Assembly: GCA_044375695.1 (NCBI GenBank) | Contig: JBILMG010000003.1 | Coordinates: 1-48,408 of the forward strand | Source: DATDYW01 sp044375695 | Lineage (GTDB): Bacteria; Patescibacteriota; Minisyncoccia; Phycocordibacterales; JAACPR01 | Length of the DNA stretch: 48,408 nucleotides | Direction of reading: 5' to 3' | In this document: positions 25,407 through 32,538 of the stretch, in pieces | Position numbering within the stretch: position 1 is the stretch's first letter | How the letters are laid out: the number at the start of each line of letters is the position of its first letter | Translations under genes and position numbers: made by a program | The notes under the pieces: generated by a model | What the model saw: the letters and a program-made list of their open reading frames with translations, nothing else | Database searches by the model: none | Told to the model about the DNA's origin: nothing

Positions 25407-25730
25407 ATGGCCTGGTACGGAACCATGGTCCTTGAACCCACCAACCGACAGCTCGGCCTCCCGCGTGTTGCGGTCGGCACCCGGTACGGGTCGCCGAATC
25501 TCTGCCGCCTGGTAGATGTGCGCGTTCCCCGGTTCGCCCGCGACGCGCGGGGCCAGAAGCGCGCGCTCTCCAGAAAGGAGCGTCGCAAGCTCGCCCGCAT
25601 GGTGTGGCACTTCGTCCAGCACGAAGGTCGCCACGGATGCGCGTCGATGCTCGGCGCCACCTTTGGCGGCGTGCGCGGCGGAAGGCCGGAAATGCGCGTC
25701 GTGAGCAACGACGGGCCGCCGGAATGGTGA
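25407..25730 (+). CDS. 107-aa basic protein inside the structured RNA unit
   Basis: ATG to TGA between hammerheads 2 and 3. The frame has high third-position GC typical of coding sequence here. The protein is rich in Arg (for example RFARDARGQKRALSRKERRK) with Trp and His residues (MVWHFVQHEGRHG), suiting RNA binding, but no known family or catalytic motif is seen. There is no Shine-Dalgarno and no leaderless -10. If real, it would be translated from the ~1155-nt fragment released by ribozymes 2 and 3. An RNA-partner role is speculation. Confidence 0.55.
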   Translation: MAWYGTMVLEPTNRQLGLPRVAVGTRYGSPNLCRLVDVRVPRFARDARGQKRALSRKERRKLARMVWHFVQHEGRHGCASMLGATFGGVRGGRPEMRVVSNDGPPEW

Positions 25731-25903
25731 CGAGGACCTAAATTCCCGGAGCTCTTACGAGGGAGCGTTCGTACGGGGCGGGGAGGAGCAGACCTCCCTC
25801 TGAACAGAAGCTCGGGCTGACTCCAAATAGCCCCCGAGCAAAGCGGATTTAAAGCCAAGGTTTCCCACAAACCTGCCCGGACGAGCACCTATCGCTCGCC
25901 GGC

Positions 25904-25972
25904 CCTGTCCGCGGGTATGACTCGCGCTGACGATGTCCGCTCGCCGCGTGGCGAGACCAAGGACGAAACAGG
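25904..25972 (+). ncRNA. Hammerhead ribozyme 3 (type III, extended stem II)
   Basis: Cleavage triplet GUC with the cut after C25909; CUGACGA at 25927-25933; GAAA at 25965-25968. Stem III is CCUGU (25904-25908) with ACAGG (25968-25972). Stem I is 25910-25926. Stem II is GUCC/GGAC (25935-25938, 25961-25964) extended past an internal loop by CUCGCC/GGCGAG. One extra U (25934) sits between the core A and stem II, which may slow cleavage. It cuts about 90 nt before the gene at 26000. Confidence 0.82.
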
Positions 25973-25999
25973 TGCAAGAACTTTCGAAAAATAAATACT

Positions 26000-26386
26000 A
26001 TGAGCAACTTCAATTTTAAATCCTACGTTGGCGGCCAGCTCCTCATGCTCACCAAGGCTTTCGGTGCGGCCAGCGGCAAGAAGAACGAAATTTGGCGCCG
26101 CGGTGAGATTGCTGCCATTCGCGAAGAGGGAGACGTCGCCGTCATCGAGTTCGCCTGGACGGCAATCAAGCGAGGCGGCCGGTACTTCCTGGACGATTCG
26201 TCCTCAGAGGTGGCCGTTCCCCTTGGTTCGGCACGCAGCAGCCGAAGCTACTCGTTGGTGGCTTTCGAGCGAAGCGTGGAGCTGCGGCTCGATATGGTGT
26301 ACTGCTTTACCGAGCCCGACGACAATCGGAACGTGCCGCTCTCGAAGGTAGGAGAGCAGCGTCCGATTCGGCGGACCTCAAGCTGA
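26000..26386 (+). CDS. 128-aa protein downstream of hammerhead 3, unknown
   Basis: A soluble protein with no family I recognise. The middle part (WRRGEIAAIREEGDVAVIEFAWTAIKRGGRYFLDD) looks like an SH3- or Tudor-like small beta-barrel, followed by VAFERSVELRLDMVYCFTEPDDN and a basic tail. The 5' leader AAAAATAAATACT is A-rich without Shine-Dalgarno. It is the last gene of the transcription unit starting at 23467 and is followed at once by a strong terminator. Ribozyme 3 would leave a 5'-OH mRNA, so processing could set its expression. Confidence 0.75.
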   Translation: MSNFNFKSYVGGQLLMLTKAFGAASGKKNEIWRRGEIAAIREEGDVAVIEFAWTAIKRGGRYFLDDSSSEVAVPLGSARSSRSYSLVAFERSVELRLDMVYCFTEPDDNRNVPLSKVGEQRPIRRTSS

Positions 26387-26407
26387 GGTCCGTTTTTATT
26401 TTTTTGG
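26372..26407 (+). terminator. Terminator of the hammerhead unit
   Basis: A 9-bp stem (26372-26380 with 26384-26392), then TTTTTATTTTTTT. It is the first convincing terminator after the promoter at 23433. Confidence 0.9.
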
Positions 26408-26452
26408 ACTTCATCGTCTCTTCACCGTCGGAAACTTACCGTTAGCCGTACC

Positions 26453-27805
26453 GTGTCTCGGACCGTTTCATTGCTCGCCGCTCTGGCTGTCTTTGCTGCA
26501 TCATTTTGGCGCGGCGCGAGTTACGACGCGTCTAATCGTTGCCCTGCTGCGCCGCCGGATGTCCTGCGCGGCGTGGCGGTCGAGGTTCGTGTGGGCACGT
26601 TCGGCGACCGCGCGCTGGTGCGCGGGGAAAATGGAACGTGGGGTTTCGTGGCGGCGGTCGGGAGCGGGGAGGTGGCGGTTGGGGATAAGGTCGAAATATC
26701 TGGAGCCAGGGTTTTCCGTATAAAAGATTTTCTGGGCGACGGCGGACAGATGTTCCCGTACGCGAACCTGATGCGGTCCCGCGGCTACTGCTTCGAGGCG
26801 AAGCGGGGCGAGGTAAAAATTATTGGGAGTTCAGGCGGCTTTGCCGACCAGCTGAGGGCGCTCGGCGTCGCCGCCCGCGAGCGTATTGGGCGCGTCTTGC
26901 CGCCGGTGCCGGCGGCTCTTTCGGCTGGGGCTCTCTTTGGCGGCGACGACGGGATAGGCGAAGATTTAGAAGAATCTTCGCGCCGAGCCGGATTGGCGCA
27001 CGCGCTCGCGCTTTCCGGCTTCAATGTGGCGGTTTTCGCCGGGGCAATCGATTTGGTGTTGCGCGGCTTCATGCCGCGCTCCGCGCGTATTTTGGGAGGA
27101 GCGGCCGCTGCTTGGCTCTTGGTGTCTCTGGCCGGGCTGCCACCGTCGGGGGTACGCGCCGCACTCGCCTGGACCGTCGGCGCCGCCGCGCGCCTATCTT
27201 TCCGGCGGGCCGAGGCGCCGCGGGCGCTCCTCTACGCCGCCTTCGTCTACTCCTGGTGGAATCCGCTCGCGATCGCCTTCGATTTGTCGCTGCAGCTCTC
27301 GCTCCTTGCGTGCCTTGGCCTCGCGGCGTGGGCGGCGTCGGCTGCGGAGAGATTGGTGGGGGTTCCGGGCGTGCTCGGCATTCGGGAGGCTGCCGCCTCT
27401 ACCTTGGCGGCTACCGTTGCGACGCTGCCGCTCTCGGTGTGGTCTTTCGGGCAAATTTCCCTGGTGGCGCCGCTCGCGAACGCCGCGCTCGCCTACGCTA
27501 TTCCCGGGATGATGTGGGCGGGTTTCGCCGCCGCTGCGGTTTCTTTCTCCGATGCTCTGTCTGACGCCGTCGGCTCTGTTCTCGCGCTACCCGCCGAGCT
27601 TTTCTCTTTCGTGGCGCTGCGGTTTGGCGGCTTTGCCTGGTCTAGCGTCTCGGTCTCTTCTGGTCCTGTGCTCGCGCTGCTGGGCTCGTTCGTCGTTTCG
27701 CTGGCGGCGTTCTGGTCTATCGGCGCGGCCCGTCGGCGCGAGGCCGAGGCCTGGACCTCAGAGGTTCTCCGTCTTCGCCGGTCCATCGACGAAACTTCTG
27801 GCTAA
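26453..27805 (+). CDS. comEC: ComEC N-terminal part (OB fold and competence channel)
   Basis: A 450-aa membrane protein matching the N-terminal two thirds of ComEC/Rec2, the inner-membrane channel for single-stranded DNA in natural transformation. It starts at GTG. A first membrane segment is followed by an OB-like domain (about residues 40-120), then the Competence domain with a GDDGIGEDLEESSRRAGLAHALALSG core and about eight helices. The metallo-beta-lactamase domain normally fused at the C-terminus is absent; it is encoded separately at 31216. With the type IV pilus genes this suggests DNA uptake. Terminates at 27813. Confidence 0.88.
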   Translation: MSRTVSLLAALAVFAASFWRGASYDASNRCPAAPPDVLRGVAVEVRVGTFGDRALVRGENGTWGFVAAVGSGEVAVGDKVEISGARVFRIKDFLGDGGQMFPYANLMRSRGYCFEAKRGEVKIIGSSGGFADQLRALGVAARERIGRVLPPVPAALSAGALFGGDDGIGEDLEESSRRAGLAHALALSGFNVAVFAGAIDLVLRGFMPRSARILGGAAAAWLLVSLAGLPPSGVRAALAWTVGAAARLSFRRAEAPRALLYAAFVYSWWNPLAIAFDLSLQLSLLACLGLAAWAASAAERLVGVPGVLGIREAAASTLAATVATLPLSVWSFGQISLVAPLANAALAYAIPGMMWAGFAAAAVSFSDALSDAVGSVLALPAELFSFVALRFGGFAWSSVSVSSGPVLALLGSFVVSLAAFWSIGAARRREAEAWTSEVLRLRRSIDETSG

Positions 27806-27812
27806 AAGAAAA

Positions 27813-27841
27813 CTCGGCTGCCAATCGACAGCCGAGCATTT
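27813..27841. terminator. Bidirectional terminator between comEC and the MBL-fold gene
   Basis: An 8-bp stem (27813-27820 with 27829-27836), T-rich tail TTTTT on the plus strand and TTTTCTTTT on the minus strand. Serves two convergent genes. Confidence 0.8.
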
Positions 27842-27842
27842 T

Positions 27843-28715
27843 TCAGACAGCCCCGACGAGCGAGAGCAGGAACGCGTCGCCTCGGTTGGCCGCGCCGGGA
27901 ATGCCCAGCTGGCCTGCGAACTGCGCGGCCTCTTCGTCGCCGAAGTTGTCCGGCGTGTGCATGAGCACCATCGAGCTCTTGATTCCATCGGGCAGGGTCT
28001 CGAGCTCTGCAACCGTGGCGTGCACGTTACCGGCGCGCGTCGCGTCGTGGAAGAACCACTCGGCGCCGCGGGCGGCGTACTCTTCCACCAGCTCGCGGTC
28101 GAAACGCGTGTCCATAGAGACGAACGCGCCGAACTGCGGCAGGTAGAAGCCGTAGGAGACCATCGAATCCCGCCAGCTGTCGGCGGTTCCGGGCGCGTGG
28201 CGCGTCCGGAAGATTTCAATCTTCAGCTCTCCGACGGTTACCCGCTCGGCGCGCTCGCTGATCTGCTCTGGGCGAATCACCCGGAAGTAGTCGTCGACCG
28301 TAGAGGGTGGCGACGTGTCCCAGGCGAGGCCGCCCTTGAGCGTCTCGTCCCACAGGTGCGGTTCGAGCGCGCGAGGCAGCACGAGGCCGGGCTTGCGGTT
28401 CGCCACCCAGCGGCACTCCTGCGCCGCGGTGGCTAAGCCGTTGGCGTGGTCCGCGTGGCAGTGGGACACGAAGAACGCGTCGATGTCGCCGAGCGTGAGC
28501 CCGGTCGATTCGGGGAGCGCCTCGGGCCACTTGCGGCCGCAGTCGATGGCCAGGCGGGTGTTGCCGTGGACGAGGACCAGGTTGGTTTCGCCGCGGCCGC
28601 CAGGTTTGGTGAAGGCGCCGCCGGCGCCGATGAAGGCGAGCGCGAGCTCGCCGCGATTGGTAGATTTAGGGACAACGTTACCGCGTCCCAGGTAGGAAAT
28701 TCCGGTAGTTTTCAT
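27843..28715 (-). CDS. Metallo-beta-lactamase-fold hydrolase
   Basis: A 290-aa protein with the zinc motif SHCHADHANG (HxHxDH, near residue 88), ETNLVLVHGNTRLAIDCG before it, and later ligands in RHAPGTADSWRDSM, SMDTRFD and LMHTPDN. The overall order resembles the RNase Z/ElaC and cAMP phosphodiesterase branch, but the substrate cannot be told. It is divergent from the TrmB-like regulator at 28851 across a region with direct repeats, so that regulator may control it. Confidence 0.82.
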   Translation of the reverse strand: MKTTGISYLGRGNVVPKSTNRGELALAFIGAGGAFTKPGGRGETNLVLVHGNTRLAIDCGRKWPEALPESTGLTLGDIDAFFVSHCHADHANGLATAAQECRWVANRKPGLVLPRALEPHLWDETLKGGLAWDTSPPSTVDDYFRVIRPEQISERAERVTVGELKIEIFRTRHAPGTADSWRDSMVSYGFYLPQFGAFVSMDTRFDRELVEEYAARGAEWFFHDATRAGNVHATVAELETLPDGIKSSMVLMHTPDNFGDEEAAQFAGQLGIPGAANRGDAFLLSLVGAV

Positions 28716-28777
28716 ATGTTTCAGGGTTCGTTCTCCGTAACGCTACGCCCGGCGCCCTCGCCCGGTAACGGAACCTG

Positions 28778-28814
28778 ACGAAACCTTCGACCTGACGAAA
28801 ACTTCGTCGTTGCC
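28778..28814. promoter_or_regulatory. Tandem 18-nt repeat in divergent promoter
   Basis: CCTGACGAAA-CTTCG occurs twice head to tail (about 28780-28797 and 28798-28814) between the MBL-fold gene and the TrmB-like gene. Possible operator of the TrmB-like regulator. Confidence 0.5.
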
Positions 28815-28850
28815 TTACGTTTCCGTCGCCGACGCGATAGCCTTAATCCC

Positions 28851-29603
28851 ATGAAACAGGAATCAGAGTCGGTCGCCGCCCGCGTCGCCGCGATCGGCCT
28901 CGACGGCGTCGCCGCCCGCGTCTACGCCGCCGCCCTCGAGCTGGGCGAGGCGCCGGCATCCGAAATTGCCCGCGCCGCGGACGTGCCGCGCACTTCGGCG
29001 GCCTACGCGCTCGACGAGCTGGTGGCGAAAGGGGTGCTCCTCGAGGCTACAAAGGGGCGCGCCACCAGCTACCGCGCGGTGCCGCTCGCCGTCATCTTCG
29101 AGGAGGTGCGCGACAGCCTTCGCTCGGCCGAGGCGCTGCGCGCGGTCGGCGAGAAGAAGCCGGGCGTGTTCCGCCCACCCGAAACCCTCATCCTGCGTGG
29201 TCCCGCCGGCTTCCGCGAAGCCTGGCGCCGCGTCCTCTCTTCTGGGGCCAAGAGCTACACCGTTATTTCCGATCCGCGAGAGTTCCGCGACTACATGCGC
29301 GAGCACGACATTCTGGAAGATTTGATTGCCGAGAAGGTTCGCCGGAACATGACCAGCCGCAACATCGTCGTGGACTCTGACTACTCGCGCGACGTCTTCA
29401 AAAAAGATTCGTCCGAGAATCGAGAGACGCGCTTCCTGCCGAAAGGTTTCCCGGTGCCGTGCGTGGAGGTTGCCTGCGAGGAGCTGGCTTTCTTTGCCAT
29501 GCCGCGCCTGGACGGCACCATTGTGCTGGTTGATTACCCCGAGTTTGGCCAGTCGCGCCTCGCGGTCTTCGAGGCGGTCTGGGCAACCCTGGGGGAGAGG
29601 TAG
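28851..29603 (+). CDS. TrmB-like HTH transcriptional regulator
   Basis: A 250-aa protein with an N-terminal winged helix (LDGVAARVYAAALELGEAPASEIARAADVPRTSAAYALDELVAKGVL) and a C-terminal domain with RGPAGFREAWRRVLSSGAKS and SRLAVFEAVWATL, typical of the CPR/archaeal TrmB-like group. It resembles the protein at 22178 in plan, but the C-terminal domains differ. TAGCCT ends 7 nt before ATG. The divergent MBL-fold gene and tandem repeats upstream make local regulation likely. Confidence 0.84.
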   Translation: MKQESESVAARVAAIGLDGVAARVYAAALELGEAPASEIARAADVPRTSAAYALDELVAKGVLLEATKGRATSYRAVPLAVIFEEVRDSLRSAEALRAVGEKKPGVFRPPETLILRGPAGFREAWRRVLSSGAKSYTVISDPREFRDYMREHDILEDLIAEKVRRNMTSRNIVVDSDYSRDVFKKDSSENRETRFLPKGFPVPCVEVACEELAFFAMPRLDGTIVLVDYPEFGQSRLAVFEAVWATLGER

Positions 29604-29648
29604 GGGAGGTCTTGCCGCTCTTGTTGCCCCGGTGTAGACCGGGGCAAT

Positions 29649-29867
29649 ATGGAACCTTCCGCAATTACGCCCCCTCTCAAAAAATTTGAAGCCTTCCGCG
29701 ACGGCCGCGAGAGCGTGCTGCCGACCGGCCGCCTCAAGGTCGAAAACGGCGCCCTCTTCCAGGAAGCCGAGGTCATCACCCACAACGGACCAGACGTGGG
29801 CGTGCGCCACGTCTGGTTCCCGGTTATTCAAACGATAGCGGACGCGCTAAGGCAATCAACCGGCTAA
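29649..29867 (+). CDS. 72-aa hypothetical protein
   Basis: A small soluble protein, start ATG with TGTAGACC ending 8 nt upstream. Sequence runs LKKFEAFRDGRESVLPTGRL ... VRHVWFPVIQTIADALRQS. No family is recognised. A clean terminator follows directly, which supports expression. Confidence 0.62.
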   Translation: MEPSAITPPLKKFEAFRDGRESVLPTGRLKVENGALFQEAEVITHNGPDVGVRHVWFPVIQTIADALRQSTG

Positions 29868-29884
29868 GCCGGTTTTCTTTTTTG
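29858..29884 (+). terminator. Terminator after the 72-aa gene
   Basis: A 7-bp stem (29858-29864 with 29868-29874), then TTTTCTTTTTT. Confidence 0.85.
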
Positions 29885-29919
29885 CCTGACGCGCCTCGCT
29901 TCCGGGGCGCGTCGGTTAA

Positions 29920-29948
29920 TTGACAAATTAATATAATGTATGATAAAT
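29920..29948 (+). promoter_or_regulatory. TTGACA-type promoter of the zinc-ribbon gene
   Basis: TTGACA at 29920-29925 in an AT-rich island; the -10 is either GATAAA or ATAAAT (29942-29948). A leader of about 175 nt, C/A-rich without a recognised riboswitch, follows up to ATG 30128. Confidence 0.55.
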
Positions 29949-30127
29949 AAACAACAGGCGGCACCGTAAAACAAAAAATAACCAACCGTTTCCCGTCGCC
30001 GTTCTCCCGTTCCGCACAAGACCATAGCCGCTGACCACCCCCGGTCGGACGCTGCGTTCTTCTGCGCCAGCCGGTAGACCCCGGAACAGCAGACCAACGA
30101 AACAAAAAATACAAAAATACCAAACAA

Positions 30128-30484
30128 ATGGAATTCAACGGCATTGATTACACCAACGAATCAGATTTCCTAGACGCTATCGAGGAGCACGAAGCTCGCG
30201 CCGAATTTGGAAAAAAGTTCGCCGCGGCTTGCGCTCTTCACGAAAAAACACTCGCCCGCCAGGAAAAAGAAAAATTACCCGAAGGGCGGCGCGACTCAAT
30301 ACCAACGAGAGCGGAAGCAAAGATCACCAAAAGAAAATACAGCTTCATTTGCCCGGAGTGCGCCGCTCGGCATGATTACGAACTCGCCGAGGGCGGGGAG
30401 CACGAGGTTGTCTTCCGCTGCCCAGGGTCGTGGTGCGGCAGAAGGCTGCGCCTCTGTGATTTCGATGCGGGCGCCTACGTTTAA
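30128..30484 (+). CDS. 118-aa zinc-ribbon protein
   Basis: A small protein with a charged helical N-terminal half (residues 1-70) and a C-terminal zinc ribbon: FICPECAARHDYELAEGGEH, then FRCPGSWCGRRLRLC, giving CxxC and CxxxxC ligand pairs. Function unknown; such ribbons bind nucleic acid or protein. The leader just before ATG is A-rich (ACAAAAATACCAAACAA), with no Shine-Dalgarno, like several other genes of the special modules. Confidence 0.72.
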   Translation: MEFNGIDYTNESDFLDAIEEHEARAEFGKKFAAACALHEKTLARQEKEKLPEGRRDSIPTRAEAKITKRKYSFICPECAARHDYELAEGGEHEVVFRCPGSWCGRRLRLCDFDAGAYV

Positions 30485-30496
30485 AAGTTAAAAAAC

Positions 30497-30529
30497 CAGC
30501 GCGGCAACCATGCCGCGCTGTTTTCTTTG
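30497..30529. terminator. Bidirectional terminator
   Basis: A 9-bp stem (30497-30505 with 30512-30520), TTTTCTTT on the plus strand and a T-run on the minus strand. Lies between the convergent zinc-ribbon and sod genes. Confidence 0.85.
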
Positions 30530-30549
30530 CGCTGGTGACGCTTTCCCTC

Positions 30550-31137
30550 CTAGCGCGCCTTCTCGAAGCGCGCCTCGGCGACGCCCCAGTTGGCGTTCGC
30601 GAGGAACGCTTCGGCGTACTTCATCTTGCCGGACGGCTGGAAGTCGGCGACGAAGGCGTGCTCCCAGAAGTCGATGCCGAAGACGGCCTCGACGCCGGGG
30701 AGGTGGCCGCCGTGCTGCTCGTCGACCCAGTAGTTGCGCAGGACGCCGTCGGCGCGGTCGAGGCCGAGCATCGCCCAGCCGGGGCCGCGGGTCGAAAACA
30801 TTTTGGCGAACGAGGCCTGCCAGGCTTCGGACGAGCCGAAGTCGGCGGCAATCTTCTGCGCGAGCGGGGAAGCGGCGTCGAGCGCCTTCGGCCCGCCCTC
30901 GAGCAGCGCGAAGTACAGCTCGTGGTTCCTGATGCCGCCGAACTCGAAGCCGAAGCGGCGCGAGAGCTCGGCGCGCACGTAGCCATCTTCCGGTGAGTCG
31001 CCCAGCGAGGCGATCTTGGCCTGGATGAGGTTCGCGTGCTTCACGTAGCCCTGGTAGAGCTTGAGGTGCTCGTCGATGTTCGTGGCGGAGATTCCGGCGA
31101 GCGCGGGAATCTGGAAGGTCTTGGCGGCAATTTCCAT
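30550..31137 (-). CDS. sod: Fe/Mn superoxide dismutase
   Basis: A 195-aa enzyme dismuting superoxide. Metal ligands are visible: His in IDEHLKLYQGYVKHAN, His in IRNHELYFALLEGG, and Asp/His in FGIDFWEHAFVADF. GPGWAMLGLD is the conserved Trp region. ATG 31137 is preferred; a further upstream ATG at 31167 overlaps a TATAAT on the minus strand (31171-31166), which would be its -10. Fe versus Mn preference cannot be assigned. Divergent from the comEC C-terminal gene. Confidence 0.93.
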   Translation of the reverse strand: MEIAAKTFQIPALAGISATNIDEHLKLYQGYVKHANLIQAKIASLGDSPEDGYVRAELSRRFGFEFGGIRNHELYFALLEGGPKALDAASPLAQKIAADFGSSEAWQASFAKMFSTRGPGWAMLGLDRADGVLRNYWVDEQHGGHLPGVEAVFGIDFWEHAFVADFQPSGKMKYAEAFLANANWGVAEARFEKAR

Positions 31138-31215
31138 GCGGGTATTTATGTGGCTAAGCCAGGGCATTATACGCGGCTCACTGACGCCTCACCGCCCCAG
31201 GGCGAATATGGCTCC

Positions 31216-32055
31216 GTGAAGAAAACGATCACCAGAACGGTTAAATGGATTGCGGCTGCCGGCGTCGCGGCGGGGTTTGCGAGCTTGGCCTGGTCACCTC
31301 CTCCGTCCGGTCTATTTTTTCTGGATGTGGGGCAGGGAGATTCTGCGCTGGTGCGCGCGCCGAACGGCGTCGACCTGCTCATCGATGCCGGTCCGCCAGG
31401 GGGCGCTTCCGGCAGGTCGTTCGCCGCTATTTCGCCGCGGGACCGATCGATAGAAATGCTCGCGCTCACGCACCAAGATTTAGATCACTCCGGCGGGGCA
31501 AAAGATTTGATAGGACGATTTTCGTTCGGGGTTTTGGCTGCGCCTGTGTGGACCGCTAAGGCGTCTCCAATTTTAGGCGAGGCGGCGCGGCGAGGGCTCG
31601 CGACCGCCACCTTGGCTCGCGGCGACCGAATTTGGCTCGATCGCGATACGCCCGTGTACCTAGACGTGCTATGGCCTCCGGCCGACGCGCCCGCCGGCGA
31701 CGGAAACGATGGCTCGCTGGTGGCGCGGCTCACGTACGGATCTTCTTCGGCGGTGCTCACCGGCGACGCGCCGGAAGGTGTCGAGCGGCTGCTCGTTGCG
31801 GCGGGCGATTCGCTCGATGCGGACATACTGAAGGCAGGGCATCACGGATCGAAAACCTCGAGCTCGCCGGGATTCGTAGAGGCGGTATCGCCCGAGTACG
31901 CCGTTATTTCGGCGGGGGAGGAAAACCGGTACGGTCACCCGAACGAGGATACCTTGGTAACCCTGCGGCAATTTGGCGCCCAAATCTTGTCGACCGCCGA
32001 ATTGGGGACGGTATCTTTTGTTTGGGGCGGGGAAGGGCTGTCGTTGAATATTTGA
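31216..32055 (+). CDS. comEC: ComEC C-terminal part (metallo-beta-lactamase domain) as separate gene
   Basis: A 279-aa protein starting at GTG with an N-terminal membrane segment (TVKWIAAAGVAAGFASLAW) and then the MBL domain of ComEC: FFLDVGQGDSALVRAPNG, LTHQDLDHSGG (HxDLDH type), LTGDAPEGVE, ILKAGHHGSKTSSS and NRYGHPNEDTL. In most bacteria this is fused to the channel; here the channel is at 26453, about 3.4 kb away with six intervening genes. It probably degrades or processes the incoming strand. Ends at a perfect 23-bp terminator. Confidence 0.88.
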   Translation: MKKTITRTVKWIAAAGVAAGFASLAWSPPPSGLFFLDVGQGDSALVRAPNGVDLLIDAGPPGGASGRSFAAISPRDRSIEMLALTHQDLDHSGGAKDLIGRFSFGVLAAPVWTAKASPILGEAARRGLATATLARGDRIWLDRDTPVYLDVLWPPADAPAGDGNDGSLVARLTYGSSSAVLTGDAPEGVERLLVAAGDSLDADILKAGHHGSKTSSSPGFVEAVSPEYAVISAGEENRYGHPNEDTLVTLRQFGAQILSTAELGTVSFVWGGEGLSLNI

Positions 32056-32058
32056 AAG

Positions 32059-32107
32059 CCCGAAAAGAATAGCCGCCGCCCGGAGGGCGGCGGCTATTCT
32101 TTTCGGG
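32059..32107. terminator. Perfect 23-bp bidirectional terminator
   Basis: Positions 32059-32081 and 32085-32107 are exact reverse complements with a GGA loop, including A- and T-tracts on both sides. Separates convergent comEC C-terminal gene and rpmB. Confidence 0.93.
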
Positions 32108-32111
32108 CGGG

Positions 32112-32393
32112 CTAGACCGTCGCGACCTTGGCCTTAGCCTTGGTCTTGCCGGTGATGACGCCGGCGTCCTTGAGGGCCTTGAAGGCGCCGTTCTTGGCGA
32201 TGGTGCGGAGGCCGTGCGCGGTGACGTTGAGCACGAAGGTCTTGTTGAGCTCAGCGACGAAAACGCGCTTCTTCTGGAGGTTCGGCTTGCGCTTGCGCAG
32301 GCCAACCGGGTTGTACTGGGTAGCACGGGTGCGGTTGCTGTAGCCGCCTCCGACCTGGGGGTTCTTCTTGGTGATTGCGCAGCGCTTAGCCAT
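32112..32393 (-). CDS. rpmB: Ribosomal protein L28
   Basis: A 93-aa L28 protein of the large subunit. MAKRCAITKKNPQVGGGYSN and the following RTRATQYNPVGLRKRKPNLQ are typical; the CxxC zinc motif found in some L28 is not present (single Cys). The C-terminus is basic (TGKTKAKAKVATV). Confidence 0.94.
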   Translation of the reverse strand: MAKRCAITKKNPQVGGGYSNRTRATQYNPVGLRKRKPNLQKKRVFVAELNKTFVLNVTAHGLRTIAKNGAFKALKDAGVITGKTKAKAKVATV

Positions 32394-32538
32394 GACGTTT
32401 GTTTAGCGGGGGGAATCTAACAGGGCCTGGCTGTGTCGTCAAACTGCGATTGAGCCAGCGGCTGCCCGATTAGTAAGGGAGAAATAGGGTTTCCGGTACC
32501 GGGGTGCGGCAGGTTGCGGCTCCTATATAATGCGGGCC

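Larger units (their letters stand above)
23467..25999 (+). ncRNA. Large structured RNA with three hammerhead ribozymes, family unknown
   Basis: From a consensus promoter to the gene at 26000, about 2.5 kb carries only a 23-codon and a 107-codon ORF. The remainder is dense in strong hairpins: 11 bp (23744-23754 with 23768-23778); 11 bp closing a branched arm (about 23812-23865); 10 bp (24465-24490); a three-way junction closed by CAGTGC/GCACTG (24609-24656); 7 bp (24729-24746); 12 bp (24905-24916 with 24937-24948); 23 bp (24990-25039); and a long arm at 25157-25194. Three type III hammerheads cut it into predicted pieces of about 757, 531 and 1155 nt plus a 3' mRNA. I found no match by eye to RNase P, tmRNA, SRP RNA, 6S, or group I or II intron cores. 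No T-tract terminator is visible before 26393. Confidence 0.75.

Noticed and set aside
25014..25888. Two overlapping minus-strand open frames (25014-25634 and 25175-25888) in the structured RNA region
   Set aside because: They run antisense to the hairpins, ribozyme 3 flank and the more plausible 107-aa ORF. Products are low complexity, and no promoter or terminator suits them.
23467..26000. Group I or II intron, tmRNA or RNase P RNA as identity of the large RNA
   Set aside because: No domain V-like hairpin, no P3-P7 core, no alanine-acceptor/TTCGA end of tmRNA, and no GAGGAAAGTC element of RNase P could be found by eye. A covariance search would be decisive.
28779..28814. CTGACGA sequences resembling hammerhead cores
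   Set aside because: They are tandem repeats without the paired stem II, closing GAAA-stem III or a cleavage site.
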